From: Aliarcobacter sp.
GTDB taxonomy: Bacteria; Campylobacterota; Campylobacteria; Campylobacterales; Arcobacteraceae
NCBI GenBank assembly: GCA_028688995.1
Contig: JAQTXB010000010.1
Span: forward strand, 29,948 to 93,947
Length of the DNA stretch: 64,000 bases
Direction: 5' to 3'
The notes under the pieces are model-generated. The model did not search any database and had not been told where the DNA came from. It saw only the letters and a program-made list of their open reading frames with translations. The translations under genes and the position numbers were made by a program. This document shows positions 9,707 to 21,914 of the stretch, piece after piece; positions within the stretch are counted from its first letter, which is position 1, and every line of letters starts with the position of its first letter.

Positions 9707-11689
9707 TTAAAAACTTTCCCATTCATTGTCATCAGATTTATTAGTAGCTATTTTAGTCTCTTTTATTTCTGTTTTTTTATGTACTACTTTATGAGTGTTT
9801 ATTTCAAAAGAAGAGTTGTCATTTTTTGCAAAACTTCTTTTTGCTTTAACATCTTCTTTTCCTATAAACTCTTTTGCATTTGCATTACTTACAACTAATT
9901 TTGCTATTTCATCTGTTACAACTGCAACATCGTGAGTTTGACTAGCAACTGCAGCATTTTGTTGAGTTTGTCTATCAAGACTATTTACAGCATCATTAAT
10001 TTGTTCAATTCCAGTAAGTTGCTCTTTACTTGACATTTCTATATCAGAAATCAAGTTTATAGTTTGAGATATATTTTCATTTAATAGTTTATATCCTTCT
10101 ATCATGTGAGTTGCTATTTCTTTACCATAATTAGCTTTTTTCGTTGCATTTTCAACTATTGTTTTTATCTCTTTAGCTGCTTCTGCACTTCTTGAAGCTA
10201 AGTTTCTCACCTCTTGTGCAACTACTGCAAATCCTTTACCAGCTTCTCCTGCAGTTGCAGCTTCAACAGCTGCATTTAAAGAAAGAATATTTGTTTGGAA
10301 TGCAATTTGGTCAATCACTGAAATTGCATCATTAATTGCAGTAACTTGTGTATTAATCTCATCCATTGCAACTGTAGTTTGATTTGCTAATTTTTCACCC
10401 TCAGAAGATGAAGTTGTCACTCCATTTGAATATCTAGCCATTTTTGCAATATTTTGTGTATTGTTTCTAATATTTGAAGTTATCTCTTCTAATGCAGCTG
10501 CTGTCTCTTCTAAAGAAGTTGCTGCTTCATTTGAACTAATATTTAATTTATCAACATTTGCTAATAAAATATTTGAACTCTCTGCTAGGGTTAATCCATT
10601 TGATTTATTCTCTACTAACATTCCATTTATTATGTCTGCTAAATTATTTAAACCTACAGTTACACCACTACTACAACCTTTAATTCTATGAGTAAAATCA
10701 AGTTTTGCATATTTGTCTAGGGCAAAACTAATATCATTAATATTAGTACAAACTCTTAATTGAAGAGATTGTAACATCTCGTTAAATGAATTTTTCAACT
10801 CTTCAAGACTTTCATTTTGTGTAGTTTTTTCCATTCTATGATTTAAAAAACCATTTTTAACTTCATTTACTACTTTTTTTACATCATCAATTAATACATG
10901 GTCTTCTTCAATCAATTTTTCTGTTTTAATTATATTTTGATTTATAACTTTTGCCATTTCTCCAAATTCATCTTTTGAAGAATCATCTAAAAGTTTAGCT
11001 TTTGAAGTCTCTTTATTTAAAAATCCAAAAAACGACAATAATCCTTCTTCAAAATTTGTTAATGAAGTTCCAATTTGTCTAACTAATACTACGCCAATTA
11101 CAATACCAACAATAACTCCAATAACTGACATTAATATAATAATAAAAAGTGTTGAATTTGATTTTTCAGAAGTTTGTTTTGAGTTTATAAAAGCTTCATT
11201 TACCTGTGCTTCTTTTAATTCATCTACTAAAGCTGCAAGTTCTAATGTACTTTTATCTAACTCTTCCATTACAATGTCACCCTCTTCTTTGTTGTGAGCA
11301 TAACTTGAAACCATTTTTTTACCAGTTTCAAAAAGAGCTGTTGCTTTTTCTTTCATTTTGTTTATTTTTTCTAAAGCAACTTGATCATTTTCTGCTTTAT
11401 ACATTTTTTCAAAAGCTGCCATGTTAGAGATGAATTTGTCATAAGCTTCTTTTGCTTCATTTATAACTTCTAAATCTTGAGTTAAAGAGCTATCTGTTAA
11501 GAACTGCTGTATTTGACAACTTTGAAATTTTGTATCAGCTGCTATCATTGCCATTGGTACAGACTCATTTGATGTTTGTTCACTAATAGTTTTCACATCA
11601 TTAATATTCGAGATTGTTAATAATGATGTAACAATAAAAATTCCTAAAATACTCCCTATTCCATACACTAATTTATGTTTAACTTGCAA
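9707..11689 (-). CDS. Methyl-accepting chemotaxis protein with helical periplasmic domain
   Basis: Two TM segments; conserved hairpin [51 protein letters not shown]. Confidence 0.93.
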   Translation of the reverse strand: MQVKHKLVYGIGSILGIFIVTSLLTISNINDVKTISEQTSNESVPMAMIAADTKFQSCQIQQFLTDSSLTQDLEVINEAKEAYDKFISNMAAFEKMYKAENDQVALEKINKMKEKATALFETGKKMVSSYAHNKEEGDIVMEELDKSTLELAALVDELKEAQVNEAFINSKQTSEKSNSTLFIIILMSVIGVIVGIVIGVVLVRQIGTSLTNFEEGLLSFFGFLNKETSKAKLLDDSSKDEFGEMAKVINQNIIKTEKLIEEDHVLIDDVKKVVNEVKNGFLNHRMEKTTQNESLEELKNSFNEMLQSLQLRVCTNINDISFALDKYAKLDFTHRIKGCSSGVTVGLNNLADIINGMLVENKSNGLTLAESSNILLANVDKLNISSNEAATSLEETAAALEEITSNIRNNTQNIAKMARYSNGVTTSSSEGEKLANQTTVAMDEINTQVTAINDAISVIDQIAFQTNILSLNAAVEAATAGEAGKGFAVVAQEVRNLASRSAEAAKEIKTIVENATKKANYGKEIATHMIEGYKLLNENISQTINLISDIEMSSKEQLTGIEQINDAVNSLDRQTQQNAAVASQTHDVAVVTDEIAKLVVSNANAKEFIGKEDVKAKRSFAKNDNSSFEINTHKVVHKKTEIKETKIATNKSDDNEWESF

Positions 11690-11819
11690 CTTCTCTCCTA
11701 AACTTTTAGCCTTAATAAATTACGACTAGTTATAATATATATACAATTATATAATAATTTATATGAAAAAAAGTTTTAAAATAGTAATTTAATAAATCAT
11801 TATTTTTTATATATAGTTA

Positions 11820-11984
11820 TTATTCTGTAGCTTCATGTATAGCTTGTTTAGTTGAATCGTATGCTTTACCTGTAGTTTCTTTCGTAGCTTTCCATGCATC
11901 ACTACTATCTTTTTTTATACCATACCATGTTGCACAACCTTGAAATAAAATTATTAATATAATTAATAGCATAGTTTTTTTCAT
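11820..11984 (-). CDS. Small putative lipoprotein
   Basis: MKKTMLLIILIILFQGCATW: signal peptide with lipobox-like LFQGC; short helical tail. ORF start moved to the internal Met. Confidence 0.55.
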   Translation of the reverse strand: MKKTMLLIILIILFQGCATWYGIKKDSSDAWKATKETTGKAYDSTKQAIHEATE

Positions 11985-12104
11985 AATTAACTCCAACTTT
12001 TCTAATTTTATACTTATATCATTTTTTATCTCAGAATAAATTAAAAACAATTTTTTGCCCTTAATATGATTTTAGATACAATTGCAAAAAATTATAGGAC
12101 TATT

Positions 12105-13259
12105 ATGAGTGAACAAATAGAAACATCTTTATGCCATATTGCAAAATTTGCACCTTTTAACGATATTAGTGGCGCTTCTCACTTTCCAATTTATAACACT
12201 GGAACATTTGATTTAAAAAAACAAACTGGCGATAAAATTTATGATTATACAAGAAGTGACAATCCAACACGGGAAGTTTTAGAAAATCTATTTACTCATG
12301 TTGAAGGTGGAGCTGGTTGTGTTTGTACTCATACAGGAATTGCATGTGTATCTTTATTATTTGAAACTGTTTTAAAAGCAAATTCACATATTTTAGTTGA
12401 AGCGGATTGTTATGGTGGAACTTTTAGATTATTAAAAATCTTTAAAGAAAAATATAATGTTACTGTTCATTTTGCAAACTTTTTAGATTTTGAAATGTTA
12501 GAACATATTTTAAAAACAAATCCTATAGACTTAGTTTTATGCGAAAGCCCAACAAATCCAGGTTTAAAAATTATAGATTTGAAACAAGTGGCTGATTTAT
12601 CTCATAAATATGATGCTTTATTTGCTGTTGATAATTCCCTTGCAACTTTTATATCTCAAAGACCTTTAGAGTTTGGAGCTGATTTTTCACTTTTCTCAAC
12701 AACAAAATATATTTCAGGTCATGGAAGTGTAGTTGCTGGTGCAATCGTTGCAAAAACAAAAGAGCTATCACAACAAATTCACTACTATGCAAATGCCCAT
12801 GGAAGAAGTCAAAATCCTATGGATGTATTTTTAATAAGTCTTGGAATTCCAACATTAAAAGTTCGAATGATTGAGCATGAAAAAAACTCTATATTAATTG
12901 CTAAATTCCTAGAAGAACAAGATTATATAAAAAAAGTTACTCACCCTGCCTTAGAATCTCATCCACAATATGAATTGGCAAAAAAACAGATGCAGTTTAT
13001 TCCTGGATTATTTTGTGTTGATTTTATTAGTGTTGAATTAGCTGAACAATTTATCGAAAAAACAAAAATATTTGGGGAAAAATGCTCATTTGGAAGTCCT
13101 GATAGTAGAGTTGAAATTCCTGCAAAAATTTCCCATGCAAGTTTTTCAAAAGAAGAATTAGCAGCTATTGGAATTAGTGATAGTACAGTTAGATTTTCTA
13201 TTGGTTTAGAAAGTGTAGAAGATTTAATAAATGATATTAAACAAGCAGTAAAAAAGTAG
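12105..13259 (+). CDS. Cys/Met metabolism PLP-dependent enzyme (cystathionine gamma-synthase/lyase-like)
   Basis: DLVLCESPTNPGLKIIDL, VDNSLATFISQRPLEFGADFSLFSTTKYISGHGSVVAGAIV (PLP Lys), RFSIGLESVEDLINDI. Confidence 0.88.
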   Translation: MSEQIETSLCHIAKFAPFNDISGASHFPIYNTGTFDLKKQTGDKIYDYTRSDNPTREVLENLFTHVEGGAGCVCTHTGIACVSLLFETVLKANSHILVEADCYGGTFRLLKIFKEKYNVTVHFANFLDFEMLEHILKTNPIDLVLCESPTNPGLKIIDLKQVADLSHKYDALFAVDNSLATFISQRPLEFGADFSLFSTTKYISGHGSVVAGAIVAKTKELSQQIHYYANAHGRSQNPMDVFLISLGIPTLKVRMIEHEKNSILIAKFLEEQDYIKKVTHPALESHPQYELAKKQMQFIPGLFCVDFISVELAEQFIEKTKIFGEKCSFGSPDSRVEIPAKISHASFSKEELAAIGISDSTVRFSIGLESVEDLINDIKQAVKK

Positions 13260-13269
13260 AACTACATAG

Positions 13270-14763
13270 ATGAATGACTTAATCTTTACACCAATTGCTT
13301 GTGGACAAACTCTACCAGTTAATAACATTCATGCTGTTTCTGTTTCTATGCCAGAACTTCAAGATGTTATTGATTACGAAGAGCAAACTGCTGAAATTTT
13401 AGAAAAAATCACAAGTGCATATCCAAGATTTGTGATGCACCCTTATTTAAAACTTTTGGCAACTTTTATAAAAGAGAAATATAAAGTTTCAAATGCCTAT
13501 GAAGTTGTACTTTTAAGCTCTCAAAAAGCTGTAGATGTTGTAAGTAGCAAATATTTCATTCATAATAAAATAGAAATCAATGAGCCTTTTGGAGTAATTT
13601 TAGTTCAAAATGGAACATCACAACTTCAAAAAGTTTTAAAGTTTATTCAACATGTGGGTTATAATTTATCTTCAAGGTTAGCAGAAGATTATTTATTTGA
13701 TGTTGGTTTATTAAATACTAAACATCAAGAAGAGTTAGATGATGCAAAAACAGCTTATGATAATCTAACTTCAACATTAGCAAAAGCGTATAATCAACCA
13801 CAAAAAAATGTTTGTTTAACTCCATCTGGAATGAATGCAGTTTATTGTGCCCTAAGAGGTTTAAGAACAATTCAAAATAAAAATGGAAAAACAAAATTAA
13901 TTCAACTTGGTTGGTTATATCTTGATACTATGAATATAGTTGAGCACTATTTTGATGAAAATAAAATATTTTATGATATTAATAATCTAGATGTTGTTGA
14001 AAATTATTTAAAAACTAATGGACATACAATTTCAGCAATAATCACAGAAATTCCAACAAATCCCCTACTTCAAACTGTGGATTTACCAAGACTAAAAAAT
14101 CTTTGTTTGAAATATAATATTGTTTTAGTAATTGATGCAACTTTTGCAACACCTTTTAATATGGATTTAAAACCTTATGCAGATGTTTATGTGGAATCAC
14201 TTACAAAATTTGCAAGTGGAAATGCAGATGTTTTAATGGGAGCTGTTATTTTAAATGAAAATTCTAAAATTGCTATGATTTCTCAAGAGTTTTTTAAACA
14301 CGCTGACATGCCATATATAAAAGATATTCAAAGACTTAGTTTTGAAATAAAAAATTATGAAAAAAGAATGAAAACTATCTCAGAAAATACAAAAAAATTA
14401 GTTGAATACTTTAAAAAAGCACCTTTTATAGATGAAATTTTTTATTGTTTAAATCCTAAATATGCTTCAAATTATCAAAAACTAATGATTAATGAAAACT
14501 GCTATACAGGAATAATTTCTGTTACATTTAAAAAAGATTTTGAAAAGATTTACAATAAGTTAAATTTTGCAAAAGGTCCTAGTTTAGGAACAGAATTTAC
14601 TCTTTTAATGCCTTATACTTATCTAGCTCACTACGATTTAGTTACTTCAAAAAGTGGTCAAGAGTTTTTAAAACAAATTGGACTTCCAATAAATCTTCTT
14701 CGTATTTCTGTTGGTTGTGAAGATATAAATGAGATTATAAAAGAGTTTGAAAAAGCAAATTAA
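13270..14763 (+). CDS. Cys/Met metabolism PLP-dependent enzyme, longer paralogue
   Basis: ITEIPTNPLLQTVDLPRLKNL, VIDATFATPFNMDLKPYADVYVESLTKFASGNADVLMGAVIL, LLRISVGCEDINEIIKEFEKA; extra N-terminal ~100 aa. Confidence 0.82.
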   Translation: MNDLIFTPIACGQTLPVNNIHAVSVSMPELQDVIDYEEQTAEILEKITSAYPRFVMHPYLKLLATFIKEKYKVSNAYEVVLLSSQKAVDVVSSKYFIHNKIEINEPFGVILVQNGTSQLQKVLKFIQHVGYNLSSRLAEDYLFDVGLLNTKHQEELDDAKTAYDNLTSTLAKAYNQPQKNVCLTPSGMNAVYCALRGLRTIQNKNGKTKLIQLGWLYLDTMNIVEHYFDENKIFYDINNLDVVENYLKTNGHTISAIITEIPTNPLLQTVDLPRLKNLCLKYNIVLVIDATFATPFNMDLKPYADVYVESLTKFASGNADVLMGAVILNENSKIAMISQEFFKHADMPYIKDIQRLSFEIKNYEKRMKTISENTKKLVEYFKKAPFIDEIFYCLNPKYASNYQKLMINENCYTGIISVTFKKDFEKIYNKLNFAKGPSLGTEFTLLMPYTYLAHYDLVTSKSGQEFLKQIGLPINLLRISVGCEDINEIIKEFEKAN

Positions 14764-14810
14764 AGAGTTAATAAGAGTATCATTATAAAAATCAACAGAA
14801 AGGATTTAAA

Positions 14811-15011
14811 ATGACTAACAATATAGGAACAATTGATAGAATTATTAGAATTGTAATAGGTTCAGCAATTATTATTTGGGGAGCAATGAATAATAGTTTA
14901 TTAGGGGCAATTGGTCTAATTCCACTATTAACAGCAGCAATTGGATGGTGTCCATTATACTGCCCTTTAAAAATTAATACAACTTGCAATAAAGATAATT
15001 GTAAGAAATAA
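14811..15011 (+). CDS. DUF2892 (YgaP-type) small membrane protein
   Basis: NIGTIDRIIRIVIGSAIIIWG...LLGAIGLIPLLTAAIGWCPLYCPLKINT is the DUF2892 pattern. Confidence 0.8.
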   Translation: MTNNIGTIDRIIRIVIGSAIIIWGAMNNSLLGAIGLIPLLTAAIGWCPLYCPLKINTTCNKDNCKK

Positions 15012-15014
15012 AGA

Positions 15015-15036
15015 AAAGCTAGTTAACTCTAGCTTT
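15015..15036. terminator. Bidirectional stem-loop between converging genes
   Basis: AAAGCTAG-TTAACT-CTAGCTTT followed by T/A-rich flank. Confidence 0.65.
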
Positions 15037-15699
15037 TTAAAAATTTAACTTATATCCAATCCCATACTCTGTAATTAAGTATCTTGGATTTGCTCCATTA
15101 TCACCGATTTTAATTCTTATATTTTTTATATGATAATCTAAACTTCTATCACTTTGAATAATTGAAGATAAACATTTTAATAACTCATCTCTTTTTACAA
15201 CACTATTTTTATTTTCAATTAAATATTTTAATATTTCGAATTCTGTTTTTGTAAGTTTTAAAGATTTTTCTTGAAATAAGATCATTCCATTAAATAATTG
15301 AAAAACCTTTTTTTCTATTTTTTCAACAAATGTTGAGATATTTTTTATATGAACCCAAATTCTAGCTTCTAGTTCTTCTGGGTCAATTGGTTTAATCATA
15401 TAATCAACAGCCCCTAGTTTAAAAGCCTGAAGTTTTGTATTTTTATCAGAATAGGCACTTGCAACAATCACCGGAATATTAATTTTATTTTTATTTAAAA
15501 AACTCAATACTTCAAAACCATTAAAATCAGGAATATTAATATCAAGAAGAATTATTGAATATTTTCCAAATTTTATATTTGAAATTGCACTTGTGACAGT
15601 AGTTGCAATATCAACTTTAAAATTATACTCTTCTAAAAAGTCTTTTATTAGACCTGCTGTAAATTCATCATCTTCAATTAATAAAATATTATAAACCAT
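15037..15699 (-). CDS. OmpR/PhoB-family response regulator
   Basis: Canonical receiver (IEDDE, LLDINIPDFNGFEVL, DYMIKPIDPEEL) and winged-helix C-terminus; divergent from a histidine kinase. Confidence 0.92.
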   Translation of the reverse strand: MVYNILLIEDDEFTAGLIKDFLEEYNFKVDIATTVTSAISNIKFGKYSIILLDINIPDFNGFEVLSFLNKNKINIPVIVASAYSDKNTKLQAFKLGAVDYMIKPIDPEELEARIWVHIKNISTFVEKIEKKVFQLFNGMILFQEKSLKLTKTEFEILKYLIENKNSVVKRDELLKCLSSIIQSDRSLDYHIKNIRIKIGDNGANPRYLITEYGIGYKLNF

Positions 15700-15715
15700 C
15701 TTTTTCTTTCATTTG

Positions 15716-15767
15716 CTCAGATTACTCAGATTTTACTATTGTTTCCCTTATGTTAATATTGTATTAT
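15716..15767 (+). promoter_or_regulatory. Triplicated-repeat operator and promoter, copy A
   Basis: CTCAGATTA (15716) CTCAGATTTTA (15725) N11 CTTATGTTAAT (15747), then -10-like TATTAT at 15762; same layout as copies B and C. Confidence 0.7.
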
Positions 15768-15812
15768 TTTAAATAACTACAACTATACAAAAAAATTTCA
15801 CTTAGGAAAAAA

Positions 15813-18659
15813 ATGAAACATCTATTTTTTATTTTTATTATTAGCTCTTTTTTATATTCAAATAATTTAAAATCTGTATCCATTCAACTAAAATGGAAAC
15901 ATCAATTTCAATTTGCTGGATTTTATATGGCAAAAGAGTTGGGATTTTATAAAGATGTTGGATTAGATGTTGAAATTAAAGAGTTTGAAAAAAATACAAA
16001 TATTATTGATGATATAACTAATCAAAAAAGTAATTTTGGAATAGATGATTCATCTTTAATTTATCATAAATTAAATGGTGTAGATGTTGTTGCACTTTTC
16101 CCTATATTTCAAACTTCACCTATAACTTTGATTACTCAAGAAAATTTAAAAACACTAAACTCTTTAGAAAATAAAAATATAGAATTTTCAACAAATGAAC
16201 TTGCGAATATATCAATAAAGGCTATTTTAAAAGCAAATAACATACAAATAAATCAAATACCTCATACTTTTGTTGTAAATAATTTTATAGCAAAAAAATC
16301 AGATGCAATTATTGGTTATTCATCAAATCAACCTTATTATCTTGATGAAAAACAAATAAAATACAATATTTTTAATCCAAAAGATTTTGGTTTTGATTTT
16401 TATGGAGACATGATTTTCACTTCTAAAGAGTTTGCAAAAAATAATCCAAAAATTGTAAGTGATTTTATTAAAGCCACAAAAAAAGGTTGGGAATATGCTT
16501 TCTCAAACATTCCTCAAACTATAGATTTCATATACAAAAATTACAATACTCAAAATAAATCAAAAGAATCTTTATATTATGAAGCAAATATTTTAAAAGA
16601 TTTAAGTGGTTTTGGTAAAAATTTTGCAGAGATAAAAGAAGAAAAAATAAAAGAGATTGCAAATATTATATCTTTGTTATTTCCTCAAAAATATATAAAT
16701 ACAAACTTAGATGATTTTATTTGGAATGAAAAGTATGAATTAATTAACTACTATAAAAATAATTATTTAAAACAAAAAAGTGAATTTACCGTTTGTATAC
16801 ATGATAATATGTTCCCAATAGATGGTGCAACAAATGGAGTATTAACTGGAATTTCAGGAGATATATTAAATAAAATTGCAAATCAATTTGATTTAAAACT
16901 GCAAATAATTCAAGCAAAAAACATTAAAGATTATCTTCAAAATACAATATCAGGAAAATGTGATATTTTATCTATTACAGCAGAAGATGCCTATAAACAA
17001 TATGGAACGATAAATAGAAGTAACTCATATTTAGAATCAAATGCAGTTATAATCACAAAAATTGATAAACCATTTATTGAAAACTATAGCTTTTTAGAAA
17101 ATAAAAAATTTATTACTAGATATAAAGTATTTCAAAACTATTTAGCACATTTCTATCCTGAAATAAATATCGCAGTAAATACTAATATTGAAGATTCAAT
17201 GTCAAAACTTGAGAATGATGATATAGATGGTTATATAACTGATAATATCACAGCTGATGATATTATTCAAAAGTTTGGTTATGGAAAGTTTAAAATATCG
17301 GGAATTTTAGGACTTAACAAACCATTAGAAGGTGCTTTTGGAGTAATTAATAGTAAGCCTGAATTATTAGAAATCATCAATTTAGGACTCTTAGATTTTA
17401 ATAAAAAAGAGTTAGAACAGCTAAAAGAAAAATGGAAAGTTTCAAGATATACTACAGTTATTGATTATAGTTTAATCTGGGAAGTTATCTCTATTTTTAT
17501 TATTATTCTGCTTTTTATTCTATTTTTTTTAGTAATTTTAAAAAAACATAATAAAGAACTAAATGAGTGGCTAAATTCAACAATTGAGGGAATTGCTATT
17601 TTTGAAAATGGTGAATTAATTAAAGCTAACAAACAATTATTAACAATTCTAGGATATGACAATTTTGAAGAAATTTATGGAAAATCTCACTTAGATTTTA
17701 TTGTGCCTTGGGAATATCATATTATAAAAGAGAAACTACAATTTAATCAAGAACCCTATGAAATGACCTTTATAAAAAAAGACGGTACAAAATTTGATGC
17801 TTTAGTAAAAGGGCATCAAATAGATGGTACAAAAAATATAAGAATTAGTACAATAATAGATATTAGTGAGCTTAAAAACACACAAAGAAAACTAAAAAAA
17901 CTAAACATTGACCTTGAACAAAAAGTTCAAGAAGAGCTAGAAAAAAATAAAAATCAACAAATGATAATATTTCAACAATCAAAACTAACAGAAATGGGAA
18001 TGATGCTAAATATGATTGCCCATCAATGGAGGCAACCACTAAATAATATCTCCTTAATGGTAAACACAATAATTTTAAAACAAAAAAAAGATCACTTAAC
18101 TATTGAGAATTTGGATAGATTTAAAAGTAATTTTCAAGAACAGATAAATTACCTTTCAAATACAATAGATGATTTCAAAAACTTTTTCAAACCCAAAAAA
18201 GAGAAAGAACTTTTTATATTAAGAGATTCAATCCTTACAACCTATTCATTAGTAAAACCGATATTTGACAAAAATCAAATTCAATTAAATTTTAATATAG
18301 ATTCTAAAATATCCTATTTTGGATATAAAAATGAATTCTCACAAGTTATATTAAATATTATAAATAACTCAAAAGATGCACTTATTGAAAAAAATATTGA
18401 AAATAAATTAATTGACATTTTTGTAAGTTTAAGTCAGAAAGATATAATAATTACAATACAAGACAATGCAAATGGGGTGAAAAACTCTGATTTAGAAAAA
18501 ATCTTTGAACTATATTATTCCACTAAAAAAAGCTTAAATGGCACAGGTTTAGGATTGTATATAAGTAAAATAATTATTCAAGAACACTTCAATGGAGCGA
18601 TTATTGCATCTAATAAGAATAATGGTTTAGAAATAATAATAAAAATTCCTCGTAATTAA
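15813..18659 (+). CDS. Multi-sensor histidine kinase: THI5-like SBP + SBP_bac_3-like + TM + PAS + HisKA/HATPase
   Basis: [33 protein letters not shown]; second SBP block [44 protein letters not shown]-box; [13 protein letters not shown]. Confidence 0.9.
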   Translation: MKHLFFIFIISSFLYSNNLKSVSIQLKWKHQFQFAGFYMAKELGFYKDVGLDVEIKEFEKNTNIIDDITNQKSNFGIDDSSLIYHKLNGVDVVALFPIFQTSPITLITQENLKTLNSLENKNIEFSTNELANISIKAILKANNIQINQIPHTFVVNNFIAKKSDAIIGYSSNQPYYLDEKQIKYNIFNPKDFGFDFYGDMIFTSKEFAKNNPKIVSDFIKATKKGWEYAFSNIPQTIDFIYKNYNTQNKSKESLYYEANILKDLSGFGKNFAEIKEEKIKEIANIISLLFPQKYINTNLDDFIWNEKYELINYYKNNYLKQKSEFTVCIHDNMFPIDGATNGVLTGISGDILNKIANQFDLKLQIIQAKNIKDYLQNTISGKCDILSITAEDAYKQYGTINRSNSYLESNAVIITKIDKPFIENYSFLENKKFITRYKVFQNYLAHFYPEINIAVNTNIEDSMSKLENDDIDGYITDNITADDIIQKFGYGKFKISGILGLNKPLEGAFGVINSKPELLEIINLGLLDFNKKELEQLKEKWKVSRYTTVIDYSLIWEVISIFIIILLFILFFLVILKKHNKELNEWLNSTIEGIAIFENGELIKANKQLLTILGYDNFEEIYGKSHLDFIVPWEYHIIKEKLQFNQEPYEMTFIKKDGTKFDALVKGHQIDGTKNIRISTIIDISELKNTQRKLKKLNIDLEQKVQEELEKNKNQQMIIFQQSKLTEMGMMLNMIAHQWRQPLNNISLMVNTIILKQKKDHLTIENLDRFKSNFQEQINYLSNTIDDFKNFFKPKKEKELFILRDSILTTYSLVKPIFDKNQIQLNFNIDSKISYFGYKNEFSQVILNIINNSKDALIEKNIENKLIDIFVSLSQKDIIITIQDNANGVKNSDLEKIFELYYSTKKSLNGTGLGLYISKIIIQEHFNGAIIASNKNNGLEIIIKIPRN

Positions 18660-18699
18660 TTATTATTCTATAGAAATAATTATTAAAGAAAGAATTATT

Positions 18700-20100
18700 A
18701 TGAATATGATTGAAGAAATGAAAACTAAAAATAAGTTATTAATGATTATGTTAATAGCTCAAATTGGTTTTATTAGTATCGGGATTGCTGGAATTAATAC
18801 CAAAGATAGTTCAATAATTATTATTTTAAATATTATATTTGGTATTTTATTAGCACTTATAAGTTTTTTATTTAGTCGCTCAATTGTAAATGGTTTAAAA
18901 AACTTTAATGAATCTTTTGATGAATTCTTAAAATTTATATCTTTAAAAAATAATAGGTATATTCCAGTTATTGTAAATGGTCATGACGAAATTTCAGAAC
19001 TTCATAGAAAACTAAACACTATTTCTATTGAGTTTGATAATAAATTAAAAGATGATATGAAAGTTCTAGGTGAAATTGTAATTACAATGGATAGAGTTGA
19101 ACAAGGTATTTACGGCTGTAGAATAAAATCTCACACCTCAAATCCAATGCTTACGACGCTCAGTCGAACTATAAATCAAATGCTTGATGGTGTTGATGAA
19201 AATATGAGAAATTTAGTTAATTTACTAGAACTTTACTCAAAAGATGATTTCCGAAATCAATTAACTATCAAAGCAACACTAAAAGGTGAAATGTTACAAG
19301 TATTAACAAGCATTAATTTTTTAGGAAAAACATTAGCTACTAATGCGCAAAAAGATTTAAACAATGGACAAATTCTTGCCCAAAATTCAATAAACATGTC
19401 TAATTCTGTAAATTTATTAGTAAAAAAAGCAAATGAACAAGCCACTTCTTTAGAAGAGACAGCTGCTGCAATTGAAGAGATTACAAGTATCACAAGAAAT
19501 AATTCACAAAATGCTCAAAAAATGTCACAGCTTGGAAGTATTGTACAAGTTGCAGTTACAAATGGACAAAAACTTGCAACTCAAACAGCTAATTCAATGG
19601 ACAATATTAATTATGAAGTAAATTTAATAAATGAAGCAATTTCAATTATTGATCAAATTGCTTTTCAAACAAATATTCTTTCATTAAATGCAGCCGTTGA
19701 AGCTGCAACTGCCGGTGAAGCTGGAAAAGGTTTTGCTGTTGTTGCAGCAGAAGTGAGAAACTTGGCATCTCGTTCAGCAGAAGCTGCCCGTGAGATAAAA
19801 GATATAGTTCTAAAAGCTACACAAAAGGCAAATGAAGGAAAAAACATTAGTGACATTATGATAAAAGATTATGATGAACTAAATTCTAATATAACTCAAA
19901 CCATTCATATTATGCAAGATGTTAATACTTCTAGTCAAGAACAGATGAAAGGAATTGAACAAATCAATTCAATGATTAATTTACTAGAGCATGTGACTAA
20001 TGAAAATGCAAGCCAAGCAAATAATGTAGCTTCAATTTCTTCACAAACTCAAACAATGGCTGAACAGCTTGTAAATGAAGTTAAAAATAAAAAATTTTAA
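18700..20100 (+). CDS. CetA-like chemoreceptor (TM hairpin, no sizeable periplasmic domain)
   Basis: Two N-terminal hydrophobic segments separated by a few residues, then MCP hairpin [41 protein letters not shown]; adjacent PAS gene. Confidence 0.88.
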   Translation: MNMIEEMKTKNKLLMIMLIAQIGFISIGIAGINTKDSSIIIILNIIFGILLALISFLFSRSIVNGLKNFNESFDEFLKFISLKNNRYIPVIVNGHDEISELHRKLNTISIEFDNKLKDDMKVLGEIVITMDRVEQGIYGCRIKSHTSNPMLTTLSRTINQMLDGVDENMRNLVNLLELYSKDDFRNQLTIKATLKGEMLQVLTSINFLGKTLATNAQKDLNNGQILAQNSINMSNSVNLLVKKANEQATSLEETAAAIEEITSITRNNSQNAQKMSQLGSIVQVAVTNGQKLATQTANSMDNINYEVNLINEAISIIDQIAFQTNILSLNAAVEAATAGEAGKGFAVVAAEVRNLASRSAEAAREIKDIVLKATQKANEGKNISDIMIKDYDELNSNITQTIHIMQDVNTSSQEQMKGIEQINSMINLLEHVTNENASQANNVASISSQTQTMAEQLVNEVKNKKF

Positions 20101-20116
20101 TTACTAGGAAAATATT

Positions 20117-20509
20117 ATGGAAAAAGAGACAATATTAGATGAATATACTTTTTTAGTAAGTGAAACAGATGAAAAAGGAATAATCAAATTTGCAAATAAT
20201 GATTTTTGTAAAATTGCAGGTTTTTCTTTAGAAGAATTAATTGGGAAACCTCACAATTTGGTAAGACATAAAGATATGCCAAAAGTTGCCTTTAAGGATT
20301 TATGGGATACTGTGAAAAAAGGTAATATTTGGACTGGTTATGTAAAGAATGCTACAAAAGATGGTGGATATTATTGGGTTTTTGCAACTGTTTATCCATT
20401 TGAGTCTTGCGATGGAACTAATGGTTATATAAGTTGTAGAAAAAAAGCATCCGATGAAGAGATAAAAATTCATGAAAATCTATACAAACAATTAAGAAAC
20501 AAAGAATAA
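20117..20509 (+). CDS. CetB/Aer-like stand-alone PAS protein
   Basis: FANNDFCKIAGFSLEELIGKPHNLVRHKDMPKVAFKDLWDTVKKGNIWTGYVKNATKDGGYYWV matches the Aer-type PAS pattern. Confidence 0.88.
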   Translation: MEKETILDEYTFLVSETDEKGIIKFANNDFCKIAGFSLEELIGKPHNLVRHKDMPKVAFKDLWDTVKKGNIWTGYVKNATKDGGYYWVFATVYPFESCDGTNGYISCRKKASDEEIKIHENLYKQLRNKE

Positions 20510-20533
20510 TAGAAATAATTATTTAGTAATTTA

Positions 20534-20585
20534 CATAGATTACTCAGATTCAACTCATAAAGCCCACAGATTAATATTGTACACT
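20534..20585 (+). promoter_or_regulatory. Triplicated-repeat operator and promoter, copy B
   Basis: CATAGATTA (20534) CTCAGATTCAA (20543) N11 CACAGATTAAT (20565), then -10-like TACACT at 20580. Confidence 0.7.
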
Positions 20586-20659
20586 CTTAATATTGATTTA
20601 TATCAAGTGATTATCATATAAATAACAATATAATAAATAAAAAAATTAAAAGGGCATTA

Positions 20660-21895
20660 ATGTTTGGTTATATATCTAAAAATGAACTTAAATTAATTGA
20701 TGAATATTTTCAACAATATATTAAATTTACTCAATACAAACAAAACAGATTTGAATATATTGAAAAAACTGGAAATAAAGATCTTGATGAACTTTTTTCT
20801 AGATGGAATGAAAAAATAAAAGAGACTGATAAATCTATTAAATCAGATATAAATGTAATTGGTGAGATTGTATTAACTACTGATAAAGTAAATCAAGGAA
20901 TTTTTAAATGTAGAGTAAAATCTGATACAAAAAATCCAATGATTTTGACTCTTAAAAAAACAATAAATCATATGCTTAATTCATTGGAAGATAAAATGGT
21001 TAGATTAGAAGCAACATTAAACTCTTATGCTTCTGATGATTTTAGACCAACTATAAATATAGAACCAACACTTAAAGCTAGAATGCTTGCAGTTATGACA
21101 AGTATTAATACTTTGGGAGAAGCATTAAGTAATAATGCTAGAAACAATTTAGCTAATGGTGAAACTTTACAAAACAATTCTCATAAAATGAGTATTTCAA
21201 TGAATAATTTAGCAACAAAAGCAAATGAACAAGCTGCATCTTTAGAAGAAACTGCTGCAGCTGTCGAAGAGATTACATCAATTACTCGAAATAATACGCT
21301 TAATGCTTCTAAAATGGCAGAACTAGGTCAAACAGTAAAAAATTCAGTAGCAAGTGGTCAAACTTTAGCTTATCAAACTGCAAATTCTATGGAAGAAATT
21401 CATAAAAAAGTTGCAGCCATAAATGATTCTATTAATATTATTGACCAAATAGCTTTCCAAACAAATATTCTTTCTCTAAATGCAGCCGTTGAAGCAGCAA
21501 CTGCTGGAGAAGCAGGAAAAGGATTTGCAGTTGTTGCAGCAGAAGTAAGAAACTTAGCCTCTCGTTCAGCAGAAGCTGCACGCGAAATTAAAAATTTAGT
21601 AGAAGATGCAAATGCAAAAGCAAATAAAGGTAAAGAAATTTCTGATACGATGATTAATGATTATGAAAAATTAAATGAAATTATTTCAGAAACAATTCGT
21701 ATAATTGAAGATGTAAGTCATGCTTCTAAAGAACAAATGCAAGGTATTGAGCAAATAAATGATGCAATATCAATGCTTGATAAAGTTACTCAAGAAACAG
21801 CAAGCGAAGCAAATCACACAGCACAAATTGGGGTTAATGTAGAATCACTTGCAAAGAAATTAGTTAATGATGCTAATAGTAAAAACTTTAATTAA
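20660..21895 (+). CDS. Soluble CetA-like chemoreceptor (no TM seen)
   Basis: MCP hairpin [42 protein letters not shown]-terminus hydrophilic; paralogous to 18700-20100. Confidence 0.88.
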   Translation: MFGYISKNELKLIDEYFQQYIKFTQYKQNRFEYIEKTGNKDLDELFSRWNEKIKETDKSIKSDINVIGEIVLTTDKVNQGIFKCRVKSDTKNPMILTLKKTINHMLNSLEDKMVRLEATLNSYASDDFRPTINIEPTLKARMLAVMTSINTLGEALSNNARNNLANGETLQNNSHKMSISMNNLATKANEQAASLEETAAAVEEITSITRNNTLNASKMAELGQTVKNSVASGQTLAYQTANSMEEIHKKVAAINDSINIIDQIAFQTNILSLNAAVEAATAGEAGKGFAVVAAEVRNLASRSAEAAREIKNLVEDANAKANKGKEISDTMINDYEKLNEIISETIRIIEDVSHASKEQMQGIEQINDAISMLDKVTQETASEANHTAQIGVNVESLAKKLVNDANSKNFN

Positions 21896-21914
21896 AAACT
21901 AAAAAGGATAATTT

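Noticed and set aside
14792-14989. 65-aa minus-strand ORF
   Set aside because: Antisense of the DUF2892 gene, which has the recognisable family pattern and an RBS.
19257-19856. Minus-strand ORFs of 78 and 63 aa
   Set aside because: Antisense of the conserved MCP hairpin; similar antisense ORFs appear under other MCP genes.
18656-20527. Shared TAGAAATAATTATT after the kinase gene and after the first PAS gene
   Set aside because: Short AT-rich match, expected by chance at this base composition.
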